Source: Volvariella volvacea V23
Taxonomy: Eukaryota; Basidiomycota; Agaricomycetes; Agaricales; Pluteaceae
Reading direction: 5' to 3'
NCBI GenBank assembly: GCA_000349905.1
Contig: KB722739.1
Location: 1,897,303-1,961,302 of the forward strand
DNA length: 64,000 bases
Shown piece by piece: positions 50,706 to 60,405 of this stretch; within the stretch, counting starts at the first letter, position 1; every line of letters begins with the position of its first letter. Under the pieces are notes generated by a model, which had not been told where the DNA came from, ran no database searches, and saw only the letters and a program-made list of their open reading frames with translations. Position numbers and translations under genes: made by a program.

Positions 50706-51873
50706 ATGAAGCTCCCGAACAGCATACTCCTCGCCTTCCTCTCCATCCCCCTCTCAAGCGTCCTCGCCTCTCCAGCTCCTGGGCCCAACCCAGACCCCAG
50801 CCTACTAGAAAAACGCCAGGACAGGGGATCATACACCATCTCAGGACTCGGCAACAGGAAACGCCAGCTAATCTCCTGTGGTGCGCAGCCGCTGGATATG
50901 GCTATCGCCATGCTCGAGTAAACCTTCTCCCTTCCCTTCTCCCGAGTATGCACCAGCACTAATTCGAGGGATCGCAAGGACCGAGAGGATGACTACGGAT
51001 TATACTTATGGAGATGGCAAGACTTACGACTCTGCCAACTTTGTGAGTTTTCTCACTCCTCTTCCGCACCCGTCCTGGTTCCGTCCAAGGGATAACATGC
51101 TAATAACCCTCCCCCCAGGGCGTGTTCAAGCAAAACTGGGGCATGCTCCGCCAAAGCACCAGCCGGTACCGCGGCAAATCCCAGTACGTACCCCCCCCCC
51201 TCCAAACTCCCAGATTTTTCCCATCTCGATTCATTCTATAGAAACGACTGGAACCAGGGCGCAGAGCTGAACAGCAACCTCTGCCTCGACATCCAGCTGC
51301 GCAAAGAGTCGCAAGCGTATTTCGGCGAAAGCCTCTGGTTCGCGGGGCACCGCAACGGCGCGTCGTACGTCCACTCCACTCCACGTTCTCACTCGTATCC
51401 CCCCGACTGCTGGTAGGAGGCTCGCAGCTGATCATGATGGCTCGTGATGTTGACCTGCAGCGGCTTGGCGAACCCCAATACGGCGGACATTCAGCGCTAC
51501 AAGGACGCGATATACGTATGCCTCTTTTTTTTGTTTCCCTTCCAACCAGCGTTGCACCTACTGATGCGCGATACAGTGGATCCGGGACCAGCTCACGCAG
51601 AACAACAGTAAGTCAACCTCTACACCCTTCGTCTTATCTCCTGTGCCCGAGTCCATGCGACTCACGAACGACTAACCCCTTTTCTGGCTGTTACCCAGGC
51701 GCTGGTATGACGGTAAGCGGCGCCACGTTTCCTCGCGGGTCGAGTTCACCTGCTTACCTGGGTTTTATAGTCCGATGTCCGGTACTGGGTCAACGTGAGC
51801 ACACCACACCACATTTTGATCGTCAATAGACCTACTCACGTTACCTGCCGTGGCGTAGGTCCCTGCGATTTAG
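50706..51873 (+). CDS. Secreted fungal protein, conserved family, possibly lysozyme-like
   Basis: Nine small exons splice cleanly. Start MKLPNSILLAFLSIPLSSVL with ASPAPG (signal peptide), a LLEKRQ Kex2-like site, then CGAQPLDMAIAMLETERMTT, DYTYGDGKTYDSANFGVFKQ, NWGMLRQS, NDWNQGAELNSNLCLDIQLR, YFGESLWFAGHRNGASGLAN, PNTADIQRYKDAIYWIRDQL, and DVRYWVNVPAI-stop at 51871-51873. The blocks AMLET, YGDGKT.D.ANFG.FKQNW, LNS.L..DI, FAGHRNG..GL.NP.TADI and YWIRDQ recur in many secreted fungal proteins; the fold may be lysozyme/transglycosylase-like, but I cannot confirm this. Very short introns and exons, no frame defects. Confidence 0.75.
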
Positions 51874-51991
51874 CGGTGTACGTAGGCATGTGTATTGGTG
51901 TAGGTGTCGGTGTAGGTATCGGTATCACCTCGACGCTGTACCCAAAGCGATGTAAACCCCAACCCGTCCATCTTCCAAGCAAATAAGGACT
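51874..51991. repeat. GGTGTA-type imperfect short repeats
   Basis: Degenerate GTNGGT/GGTGTA units from about 51877 to 51930, just after the stop codon. Confidence 0.6.
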
Positions 51992-52027
51992 ATTGATTGA
52001 TTGACTGATTGATTGATCTGATTGACT
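51992..52027. repeat. ATTG microsatellite
   Basis: About eight slightly imperfect ATTG units. Confidence 0.85.
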
Positions 52028-52309
52028 CTCCTCGAGTGTAAAACCTTGACAAGGGCATATATCCTACATTACAGTATTAATACGAATAGGAATAGGGTAA
52101 CTCGACGAATCGTGGATGGGACACTGATAGCGACACAAGAAAGAGTCCCATTTTAGGTTGGACAGATAGACAAACGGACAGAGCACACTCCGGGGTCTGG
52201 GTATAGACGGGAAGAGGTGGCAGTCGATTTCATGGCAAGTCGTAAACCGGATGTCGCTCAAAACCGGAGGTGGAGGGGACAACGCAAGAGCCCAACAGCC
52301 GTAATCTGA

Positions 52310-53355
52310 TCAAGACCGCCTCTTCGACGTCAACCGCACCCTCAACTTGATCAACCCCCACACAGCAGCGAAGATGACGCACTCGCCAACCGCGATGCCG
52401 ATGATGTACCCCGCCAGCGCCGCGCCTTGCTCTTTCGGGTCGAGGAAGGAGTATGCTATATTAAAGAAGAGACACACATGGTCGGGGGCCGTCAAGTTCC
52501 GCTGGAAAATGGGAATGGAGAAGAGAACACTCACGGTACCACCCCTGCGCCTCGAACGTGACGTACCCGACTCCGAGGTAGCACCCCAGTAAGACGACGC
52601 AGACGGGGAGATGGAGCCACGGGAGCGGGGCAGTGTTGCCGAGCGCGATTTCGAGGAGCGCAAAGACGGCGTTGAGGAGGTGGCGGCCGATGTTGGCCCA
52701 GGCTGGTGTGGAGGGATGTGGTGAGCGAGTGGGATGTCGGGTTGGGTGGGGAAGGGGGGAGGGGGAGGGGGTGCTTACCGGTGTAGGGCGTGGCGAAGCT
52801 CTCAGAGTCGGCGAGGAGGGCCCAGTAGACGATCATTACGAGGATGGCTAGGGGCATTTGATGAGGTTGTGAAAGCGTTGGTCGAGGGCGCATACTCACG
52901 GAATGTGACGACGGTGGAGAACAGGAGGCCGTGAAGATATTGGAGGAATCGCGGCCATTTTTGGAGGGGGTATGTCGTGCTGCCGTTCTTGACGTAGACG
53001 ACGGTGTGGAAGCTCGATGCGCAAAAGTAGGCGGTGAGGCCGATCCAGGATAGGTTGGTAAAGTACGAGTAATGGCTGCATTTGCTGAGCACGTGAAAAC
53101 GGAGAGGCAAACTTAACACCAAACTCACCCCCGGGCCCTATCTCTATTCACACCATCCCAGATCAACGACACGAGCGCAGTGACCAGCGTGTACGAGGCG
53201 AGGAGCGTCCGGATCGCTGCGAGAGTCTTGGACGACAGAAAGGGCGAGGTGACGAACGTGCAGGCGGGGTCGAATCCGTTGTCGCCGACGCGGACGGACG
53301 AGCCGTGCTCGCTCCCCTTTTCCAGAGAGGTCCGTTCTTGATGAGAACCGGTCAT
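52310..53355 (-). CDS. Multi-pass membrane protein, FAR-17a/AIG1-like
   Basis: About five exons. Start MTGSHQERTSLEKGSEHGSS; then FDPACTFVTSPFLSSKTLAA followed by TM1 LLASYTLVTALVSLIWDGV; HYSYFTNLSWIGLTAYFCAS with FHTVVYV; KWPRFLQYLHGLLFSTVVTF; LAILVMIVYWALLADSESFA; AWANIGRHLLNAVFALLEIA; LPWLHLPVCVVLLGCYLGVG; and AYSFLDPKEQGAALAGYIIG leading into VAVGECVIFAAVWGLIKLRV-like TM7, ending KRRS. The YFTNL, fixed Asn/His in predicted TMs and YSFLDP block resemble FAR-17a/AIG1-like proteins and a large uncharacterised mushroom family. Some relatives are lipid hydrolases; whether this one is active is unknown. Confidence 0.65.
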
Positions 53356-54430
53356 CCTGTGATCGCTCTCTGTGCTTCGTGGTGGTTCCCTTTGGTGGTG
53401 TACAGGTCGTGTGCCTCCCTTTGCTCCTTCCTGTGACGTGGGGGTATACGGAAGATGGAGGGTTCAGATCGTGACGCCTGGTGGGAAGGAGGGAACAAGT
53501 CGCGCGAGGGATAAAAGCAGGCCAAGTCGCGCGAGGGAAGGTCCGAAAAGCCTACCTTGTTTGTTTGATTGCAGGCACCTTGGACAGGCACCGGTCGCGG
53601 TCATGGGGACCCATCAGCCACTCTGCCCATGTTGTTTCTGTCTCCTTGTGCCGGGGTAGCACGTCGTCCTCCTATATTGGGATACTGCAATCACAGGCAA
53701 CGGGTGATTGTCGTCGCCGCGACCATCGTTGCTGCATCCACCCACACTCGAATCACAGCACTTGTTTGGCTCGTGCAGGAGACGTTGTAGAGGGAAACGA
53801 GGTCTGGCGAACACCAGCGCCGCTGCGGAAGCGCTGACGGCTCGGTTGGCGTTCAAATTGTGGCCTTGTTTGGCTGGTGCCTTTCGTGCCTGGCGATTGC
53901 AAATATCCTTGTGGGCCCTGGCTTTTGGCTCCGTCTCGCCTCGATGACTTGTATTCTCTGCAGTCGAGCAGCACAAACAAGGCGTTTGCAGCTCACAGAA
54001 CTAGCGAGCATCTTGCTGACAGCCCGGAATTCGGCAACTTCGCACACCGGACAGGACTCGAATTAACTTCGTCTCTTGGTAACACGTGGCTGTGCACTTA
54101 CTGCCTAGGCTTTAGAGGCAGTCCATGATGATGTCAACTTTCGCGGCGCTGGGTATCTCGCGTCTCAGCAATCTGACCCGGGCACATGCATTCCTGGACT
54201 TCAATGACAAGTACACAGGGCGATATCACTCGTAGCTGGTGTGATACCCGCTCTGGCCATTATGCTATGGCTCTTTGCCCAGTTTCACGTTTGCAAAACA
54301 GCAGGTTAGACGTTTAGCCCAGCACCCTGTGGGCATAATCTCCTACTTAATACGAGTCTTCATAACATTCATTCCCTCATCATTCGTTCTGTTCCTTCGC
54401 ATTTACAAGCCCTTCACCTCTTTCTTCAAC
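53356..54430. other. Intergenic
   Basis: No gene supported. At 53851-53890 a stretch (AATTGTGGCCTTGTTTGGCT ... TTCGTGCCTGGC) resembles sequence in the 3' flanks of FIP copies 2 and 4 (59058 and 63554). Confidence 0.45.
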
Positions 54431-55148
54431 ATGCAATTCATCGGATTCACCCTCCTCTCCCTCGCCGCCTCCCTCTTCTGCGCAACCAGCACCCTTGCCA
54501 CGCCCATCGCGGAGCCCCGAAACTCTCACTCCTCCGCAATGTGCCACCCCAACTTTGAAGGCGTCGGCGTGTCCGTGACCAACAGCGCCGACGAATGGGG
54601 AACCTCCCCCGCCTCGGTGCCTCATGCGCCCATCATCAACTACAGCCATCGTGGATGGATGCTCGCCCACGCCGACTTTAGGTTCGAGCAGGACGGCCAG
54701 GATCCTTCTCGCTATATTATCAAGTAAGCAGTATAATAACTTGAATATGCTGATCGTGGAACTCGATGCTGATGTTTATGAAACGACGGATAGGGACGTT
54801 GATAACAACGAGCTAGTCGCATCTGTACGCGACAACAAGCTTCTCCTGCTCAACCAGGACCGATACGACCAGTAAGCTTTCTCCCAACTATCCCCACTCC
54901 TCCTCCTCCACAACTCCCAATCTCACTCCTCACTCCCGCTACACAGAACCCAATTCTGGAACGTCGTCTGCCACGAATGCAAGACCGACATCAGCAGAAT
55001 CAGGGGCCACGTCGCGGCCGGGTGCCAGATCACATCCGTCACGAATGGATATTGCGCTACCAATACGGGTGTGAGAGGCGAGCCGTTGGTCTTGGCTCAT
55101 TGTGATGGGGGTGATCACCAGAACTTTGATTTCTGGACCGAGTTTTGA
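54431..55148 (+). CDS. Small secreted protein
   Basis: Exons 54431-54723, 54794-54871 and 54947-55148 give 190 residues without frame breaks. Start MQFIGFTLLSLAASLFCATS with TLATPIAEPR is a clear signal peptide with a possible processing site. The mature part has CHPNFEGVGVSVTN, DVDNNELVASVRDNKLLLLN, then QFWNVVCHECKTD, GCQITSVTNGYCATN and VLAHCDGG..QNFDFW. The paired short strands and Q.W...C pattern resemble ricin-B-like (beta-trefoil) lectin-type secreted proteins, but the repeat is too degenerate for a firm call. An upstream frame opens earlier but without an ATG giving a better signal peptide. Confidence 0.65.
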
Positions 55149-55480
55149 GCCTAAAGTGTCGACTCCAGCTTGATTCACAGGATCGCTGAATTGGACGGTG
55201 TCCATTGCGATTTGTAACTCGAGTAGATTACTATCTCTTTTTATTTAATCGTCGCATTTCAATCTTCATATTCAACGCGCGTTGATATTGCCAACCCTCC
55301 CTTACCGCGTCAGTGCAAACCATGACCCAAGCACCTCGCGATCAAGATCTTATCACGCCCCTCCACATAAGCGCTGCACACAAACCAAACACATTCGGAT
55401 TCGAAAAGCTACTACGACACAACAGCGCGGCGTATACACCACACCCCCCATCAATCCCAACAGCGCGCCTATTCTACCGC
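55149..55480. other. Gap between secreted-protein gene and FIP copy 1
   Basis: 3' flank of FIP copy 1. The part from about 55395 resembles 59745-59850 downstream of FIP copy 3. Confidence 0.6.
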
Positions 55481-55822
55481 CTACTTCCACTGGGCAATCA
55501 AATATTGGTTTCCGTTGGAGGGATCAACGACGTAAATCTTGATAGTCGTCGTATCCGCAACTCCATACCCTGCATTATACTCCAACAAGTTCACCTTTTG
55601 CGATCCATCGGGCTGGACAGAGTAAGAGGGCTTGATACCGAGGTCTTTGGTGCCCGTGACGACGCGGTATTGGTACGCCTTGTTGGTCAGGACCTTGGGG
55701 AAGACGACAGCATCGATGAAGCTGCTCGGGTTGCCGCGTTGCCATTGAGGCGTGTAATCAAAGTTGACCTTTTGGAGGTTCCAAGCGGTGAAGAACAAGA
55801 GTTGAGTCAAGTCGGTAGACAT
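55481..55822 (-). CDS. fip: Fungal immunomodulatory protein, copy 1
   Basis: One coding exon of 113 codons, ATG preceded by TTCCAGA. The sequence is a textbook FIP: an N-terminal amphipathic helix ([20 protein letters not shown]) for dimerisation, then the fibronectin-III-like beta-sandwich with [72 protein letters not shown] and [16 protein letters not shown]. FIPs are small proteins without signal peptide that act on mammalian immune cells and bind glycans in some cases; their role in the fungus is unknown. Normal length. Copy-specific residues: T12, W14, F35. Leader introns are described at 55904-55924. Confidence 0.95.
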   Translation of the reverse strand: MSTDLTQLLFFTAWNLQKVNFDYTPQWQRGNPSSFIDAVVFPKVLTNKAYQYRVVTGTKDLGIKPSYSVQPDGSQKVNLLEYNAGYGVADTTTIKIYVVDPSNGNQYLIAQWK

Positions 55823-55903
55823 TCTGGAAGAGACGGGACGATTAATACGACTGGGAGTAACGACAACAAAAAGAGAGCAGCGACGGGGATAATGTACACC
55901 GAC

Positions 55904-55924
55904 CTGTATATAAACTTGGGTAGC
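55904..55924 (-). other. Candidate 21-base 5' UTR micro-exon, FIP copy 1
   Basis: Preceded by AACAG and followed by GTCGGTGT on the - strand. The upstream leader exon ends ACCAGTCTCA before GTACGTTC, and the last intron ends TTCCAG just before A-ATG. Same layout in all four FIP copies. Confidence 0.6.
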
Positions 55925-56036
55925 CTGTTGGAATGGTGGTTAGTGTGTGAGATGCGTGGGGGTGTGGAGATGAACGTACTGAGACTGGTGAGTTGTTCAC
56001 TGACTCTGGGGGAACAAAGACGATGTTCTGTGGGTT

Positions 56037-56044
56037 GATATACC
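56037..56044 (-). promoter_or_regulatory. TATA-like element, FIP copy 1
   Basis: GGTATATC in a context (GAATCAGTAAGGTATAT) shared with FIP copy 4, about 30-40 bases before the conserved CCCAGAGTCAGTGAA leader. Confidence 0.5.
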
Positions 56045-57996
56045 TTACTGATTCAAATCCAACGAATAATCAGAATATTTTCCCCTCCAACAATTAGTAT
56101 CACTGCACAAACTGTCACGCAGATTTGAATTCCAGAACCCCGATGGGACTGATACATGACAAAGGAAGTGCCTCTGTAAATCACCGAAAACCTGTAGCAA
56201 TCCCGAAACTCTATACTCTGAATGGACAACAGAATGTCTCCCTGCTCTCGCCCTGAAGAACGTTGATGCCGTTCCTGCGAAGGTGTCAACTGACTTGTTC
56301 GTTCTTTCGTTCCTCCGTTGCCCAGCATTCCATAATCCGTTGATCATCCTGTCGCCATCCACCACTCGCCAAAGAGGGTGGAAGTTTCGAGAACTGGGGT
56401 TGTGTATCCCTGGTTTGTGCGTGTGTTAAAGATCTATACCGCCACGGTCAACTTTCAGGATGGGATTAAATGAACTGTTGAATCACACCTCATTTGTGAT
56501 TGTATTGGGAAGAAGGTTCGTCCTTTTGCCATTTATTGTCTCGATATTCGCATGAACAAGTACAAATGATGCCTCATCCTTGCGAACATATTATATGACG
56601 ATTAGGGTGCTCTTGCAATTTTTATGCTAATTCAAGCTCGCTTTTGAAAGTTTTGTGCTTTCTTGATGCTCTGATATCCTTTCAGGGCGGTAAGTATTGC
56701 AGGCTACTGAGTATACTTCGAATTGAGCCTTCATACCCCCATACGTGCATCACATGTCTGTGTGTACGACAGGCCGTGTCAAGTGATAGATGCTCGTGAT
56801 GGCGAGACTCAATTGACTCCATCACACGCAAATCACCACCCCAGACCGTCGGGTAGGACGGATTTCCAGGCACACCTCGTCCCCCTTCTTGATTTGTCTT
56901 CTCGTGTTTGGTTGCGACGACATCGCAAGCCAAAATCCACTCACAACGGATGCATCAAAGGTGGGATACGGCGCAGAAAATCGCCGGTGCGAATGCATCA
57001 AGCTGCACTATGCTAAGATGGGCTTGGTCTGCACCAACTCTCTCGTCCCTCCTTGTACCATACAATTCACACATATGTATGAACTCTACTGTCTCTCCCC
57101 GCCCTCCTTGCCTCTTTCTGCTGGCTGGCCACACATCCGTCGAGCGCTCCACACGACACTCTGCAAGGCGATGCTCGACACATGTGACGAGGTACGAACA
57201 CGGACAAACGCAATCAAACTCGCCGTGTGCGGGGCCAAACAGCGTCAGGGCAAAGCGTCAGAATGCCAAGAGGAACTGGTGATTTCCATTTTTGTCATGT
57301 GAGAGGTACACCTAACCAAGTTGGTCGAGGAAGCACTCGCAGCTGCAGTTTCTCCGGCTGCCAGGTACAGCATCACGGTGAAGTGAAAGGCCCGTTGCCC
57401 CTGCGGCGATGGCAGCGAGCCAATTGATCCATGCAACAAGAGCAAAAACGGGGTGTCGTGGCCACCAAAGCCTGGTGTCCACTCTACCTAGGCTACATAT
57501 GCGACCGAAGACTTTGGCGGCTCGTCAGGAGGTGGGTGGCGGAGTGGAGAATGGGAAGGTCCAGACCCTCGAGTTTTATTCCTCTCACCCTAAAACCAAC
57601 TGCCGTGCGTGTGTAGTACGAATAGCGACGTTAAGATGGTTGAATAGTTCATCGTTTGTCGGTTTCCTGTGCTCACGGTGCGTCATGGAACCTACCTGAT
57701 ACCCCACAAAAGCAGAAAGAGGGGTAGTTTTTTTCTTCTCGAAGGGTTGAAGTGACGAGCTTAGTCGATTCCGTTCTCAAATCCGTCATGAACGGGAATG
57801 AATGATAGGTACCGTCCACAACTATCAGCGAGAGAGGAAATTTTCTGGGTCATGTGTGCCGCGTAAGTGCGAGTCTGTTGGCGAGCTCAAAATGGGAAAT
57901 TGGAGTGACGCGTTTCTGGATATTGTAGATATTGTGGGATTCTCGTCGCGAGTACGTTTCGGTGTGGCGATGGGAGGCAAACATAAACACGACGGG
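56045..57996. other. Shared promoter region between FIP copies 1 and 2
   Basis: The copy 1 side (56045-about 56800) is an inverted match of the region upstream of copy 4 (about 61670-62490); for example GGCATCAACGTT lies in both. The copy 2 side (about 57560-57990) is an inverted match of the region upstream of copy 3 (60410-60800), sharing AAATTTTCTGGGTCATGTGT. No protein-coding gene seen. Confidence 0.75.
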
Positions 57997-58003
57997 TATA
58001 AAT
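57997..58003 (+). promoter_or_regulatory. TATA box, FIP copy 2
   Basis: TATAAAT, about 30 bases before the conserved CCCCAGAGTCAGTGAA leader. Confidence 0.6.
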
Positions 58004-58113
58004 GTGCTTCAGATGCGGTCGTTGTTCCCCAGAGTCAGTGAACAACTCACCAGTCTCAGTACGTTCATCTCCACACCTCCACACATCTCACACACTAACC
58101 ACCATTCCAACAG

Positions 58114-58134
58114 GCCACCCAAGTTTATATACAG
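58114..58134 (+). other. Candidate 21-base 5' UTR micro-exon, FIP copy 2
   Basis: Flanked by intron A (58059-58113, GTACGT...AACAG) and intron B (58135-58214, GTCGGT...TTCCAG). No ATG in the leader upstream of 58216. Confidence 0.6.
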
Positions 58135-58215
58135 GTCGGTGTACATTATCCCCGTCGCTGCTCTCTTTGTATTGTCGTTACTCCCAGTCGTATTAATCGT
58201 CCCGTCTCTTCCAGA

Positions 58216-58557
58216 ATGTCTACCGACTTGACTCAACTCTTGTTCTTCGCCGCTTGGAACCTCCAGAAGGTCAACTTTGATTACACGCCTCAATGGCAGC
58301 GTGGCAACCCGAGCAGCTTCATCGATGCTGTCGTCTTCCCCAAGGTCTTGACCAACAAGGCCTACCAGTACCGCGTTGTCACGGGCACCAAAGATCTCGG
58401 TATCAAGCCATCGTACCCAGTTCAAGCTGACGGATCGCAAAAGGTGAATTTGTTGGAGTATAATGGAGGGTATGGAGTCGCGGACACGATCACGATCAAG
58501 ATTTACGTCGTTGATCCCTCCAACGGAAACCAATATCTGATTGCCCAGTGGAAGTAG
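58216..58557 (+). CDS. fip: Fungal immunomodulatory protein, copy 2
   Basis: Single coding exon, 113 residues, same fold and blocks as copy 1, no signal peptide. Differs from the other copies by A12, P68 (others S), A71 (others P), G84 (others A) and I92 (others T), the largest number of private changes in the cluster; all lie in the beta-sandwich or its loops except residue 12. Shares W14 and F35 with copy 1. Leader introns at 58059-58113 and 58135-58214. Divergent from copy 1, convergent with copy 3. Confidence 0.95.
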   Translation: MSTDLTQLLFFAAWNLQKVNFDYTPQWQRGNPSSFIDAVVFPKVLTNKAYQYRVVTGTKDLGIKPSYPVQADGSQKVNLLEYNGGYGVADTITIKIYVVDPSNGNQYLIAQWK

Positions 58558-59851
58558 AGTATGGGTTTTGATTAGGAGTACGAATATGCTATATTTGTCT
58601 GTTGCACGTCGGAGAATATTGGAATGTGAATTTGCTTGTTGGATTTGAGTTCAAATGAGTGTGGCCACCGATATATGACCAAGTTCGCGTTACCAAACTC
58701 ACCGCTAGATGCTTCCTTTCCTTATAGATGATCATCATTGCAAGATAATGGAACCTCTTACAGAAATCATCGAAAAACGAGCCTATATCCTGATAACCCT
58801 ACCAAGTGGTGGGAAAATTCTTTTTTTTTGCAGCGGCGGGTTTATCCTTCCATTGTCTGCGGCTATATTCGAAGCGCTGTTAGACAAAGCACCGTTCTCA
58901 CTGATCTAGATATACACCTCCCTAGTAATAAATACCAAATTTATACTCAGCTTATAGTATCTGTTGTGCTGTACACATTATACGTACCTGCCAGACTACA
59001 ACGTTCTGATTCGGGTGATAGAGAAAGTGTCTGGACGCGACAAACTGCGGACTCAGTGAATTGTGGTCTTGTTTGGCTATACCTTCGTGCCTGGCAGGCT
59101 ATGGCGATCGTAACTCCATTAACTCCGTACATTACCCCTTCGCTCTGGTGTTGACCTGGGTATCATCTATAGCAAATCTGGCTGGAATCTCACCATGGCT
59201 ATTGAATCCGAAATACGTATTCCAGTGTATATACTGCGACTTTCGTGGTGTATACCCTTTTCACATGCCTTCACTGACCTTTCTGGGGACTGCACCGTTG
59301 GTTGTTGGAGGGAAGTGATCTCAAGAGTTCTAGAGGTTTTGGCAGCATTACGAGATGCGACAGCACAAGTGAGCTCAGTGATGGACTTTAATGGGCAAAA
59401 TCGACGTCACCACAATGAAGCATATGCCCATACCCTGCCACATTCGCCCTCAAACTTGAAAGCGGTCCTACCTGCCTTTGGAGGCGTCATTCCTTTCTGC
59501 GGACATGGAAAGGACATTGAATTTATGGCAGTAGTCCACTTATCTGATGTCTTGTCAATCCGTGCGACTTTCATAGTCTTAGTGAATTTTCTCGCACCAT
59601 AAGCCCATGAAAGTGGGATTCGCGGACTCGTGCCACGAAATCCATGGGCTTACTCTGATAGTGACAAGTGCAAGTATTTCACGTTCGAGTCTTTTCTTAT
59701 CCTGCACTTCCACCAGCAAACACAGGCACTGCTTACGAATCATGCGCATTCGGGCTTGAAAGCAACTGCTACACAACACAACAGCATGGCCCACAGACAT
59801 ACATCAGAGCTCCCCATCACCCGCAACAGCCGCCTCTCAGGCTTTTACCGC
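58558..59851. other. Shared 3' flanks of FIP copies 2 and 3
   Basis: 58558-about 59190 matches 63051-about 63690 (downstream of copy 4) in direct orientation: GATTAGGAGTACGAATATG, CCGATATATGACCAAGTTCG, and AATTGTGGTCTTGTTTGGCT. About 59730-59851 matches the 3' flank of copy 1. No gene supported. Confidence 0.75.
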
Positions 59852-60193
59852 CTACTTCCACTGAGCAATCAAATATTGGTTTCCGTTGGAGGGATCAACG
59901 ACGTAAATCTTGATAGTCGTCGTATCCGCAACTCCGTAACCTGCATTATACTCCAACAAGTTCACCTTTTGCGATCCATCGGGCTGGACAGAGTAAGAGG
60001 GCTTGATGCCAAGGTCTTTGTCTCCAGTGACAACGCGGTATTGGTACGCCTTGTTGGTCAGGACCTTGGGGAAGATGACAGCATCGATGTAGCTGCTCGG
60101 GTTGCCGCGCTGCCATTGGGGGGTGTAGTCGAAGTTAACCTTTTGGAGGTTGTAAGCGAGGAAGAACAAGAGTTGAGTCAAATCGGTAGACAT
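59852..60193 (-). CDS. fip: Fungal immunomodulatory protein, copy 3
   Basis: Single coding exon, 113 residues from ATG 60193 (the open frame continues upstream but the conserved splice acceptor and family length fix this start). Copy-specific residues: I40 and D58; shares L12, Y14 and Y35 with copy 4. Of the four it has the TGDKDLG form that I recall for the described Volvariella volvacea protein. No signal peptide. Leader organised as in the other copies. Confidence 0.95.
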   Translation of the reverse strand: MSTDLTQLLFFLAYNLQKVNFDYTPQWQRGNPSSYIDAVIFPKVLTNKAYQYRVVTGDKDLGIKPSYSVQPDGSQKVNLLEYNAGYGVADTTTIKIYVVDPSNGNQYLIAQWK

Positions 60194-60268
60194 TCTGGAA
60201 GAGACGGCATGATCAGCACGAGTGGCGGTAGCGCAAATAGAGCAGCGACCGGCGCAATGTGTACCGAC

Positions 60269-60289
60269 CTGTATATAAAATTCGGTGAC
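60269..60289 (-). other. Candidate 21-base 5' UTR micro-exon, FIP copy 3
   Basis: Preceded by CCACAG and followed by GTCGGTAC on the - strand. Sequence differs at several positions from the other copies but length and the TATACAG end are kept. Confidence 0.55.
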
Positions 60290-60398
60290 CTGTGGAACGG
60301 TGATTAGCATTAGGGAAACGTAGCATGCAAAGAAGAACGTACTGAGGCTGGTGAGCTATTCACTGACTCTGGGGAGATGAAGACCACATCTCATCTAC

Positions 60399-60405
60399 CT
60401 ATATA
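60399..60405 (-). promoter_or_regulatory. TATA box, FIP copy 3
   Basis: TATATAG on the - strand, about 30 bases before the conserved CCCCAGAGTCAGTGAA leader. Confidence 0.55.

Noticed and set aside
51992..52027. ATTG repeats as a CRISPR-like or functional array
   Set aside because: Simple microsatellite without spacers, in a eukaryotic genome.
53356..54128. Several overlapping ORFs on both strands
   Set aside because: Mutually exclusive frames, no family resemblance, no starts with supporting context.
55313..56038. Long open frames antisense to every FIP copy (also 58009-58533, 59630-60307, 62679-63026)
   Set aside because: They exist in all four copies because the sense coding sequence is conserved; no start or splice context and no known domain. 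Treated as antisense shadows.
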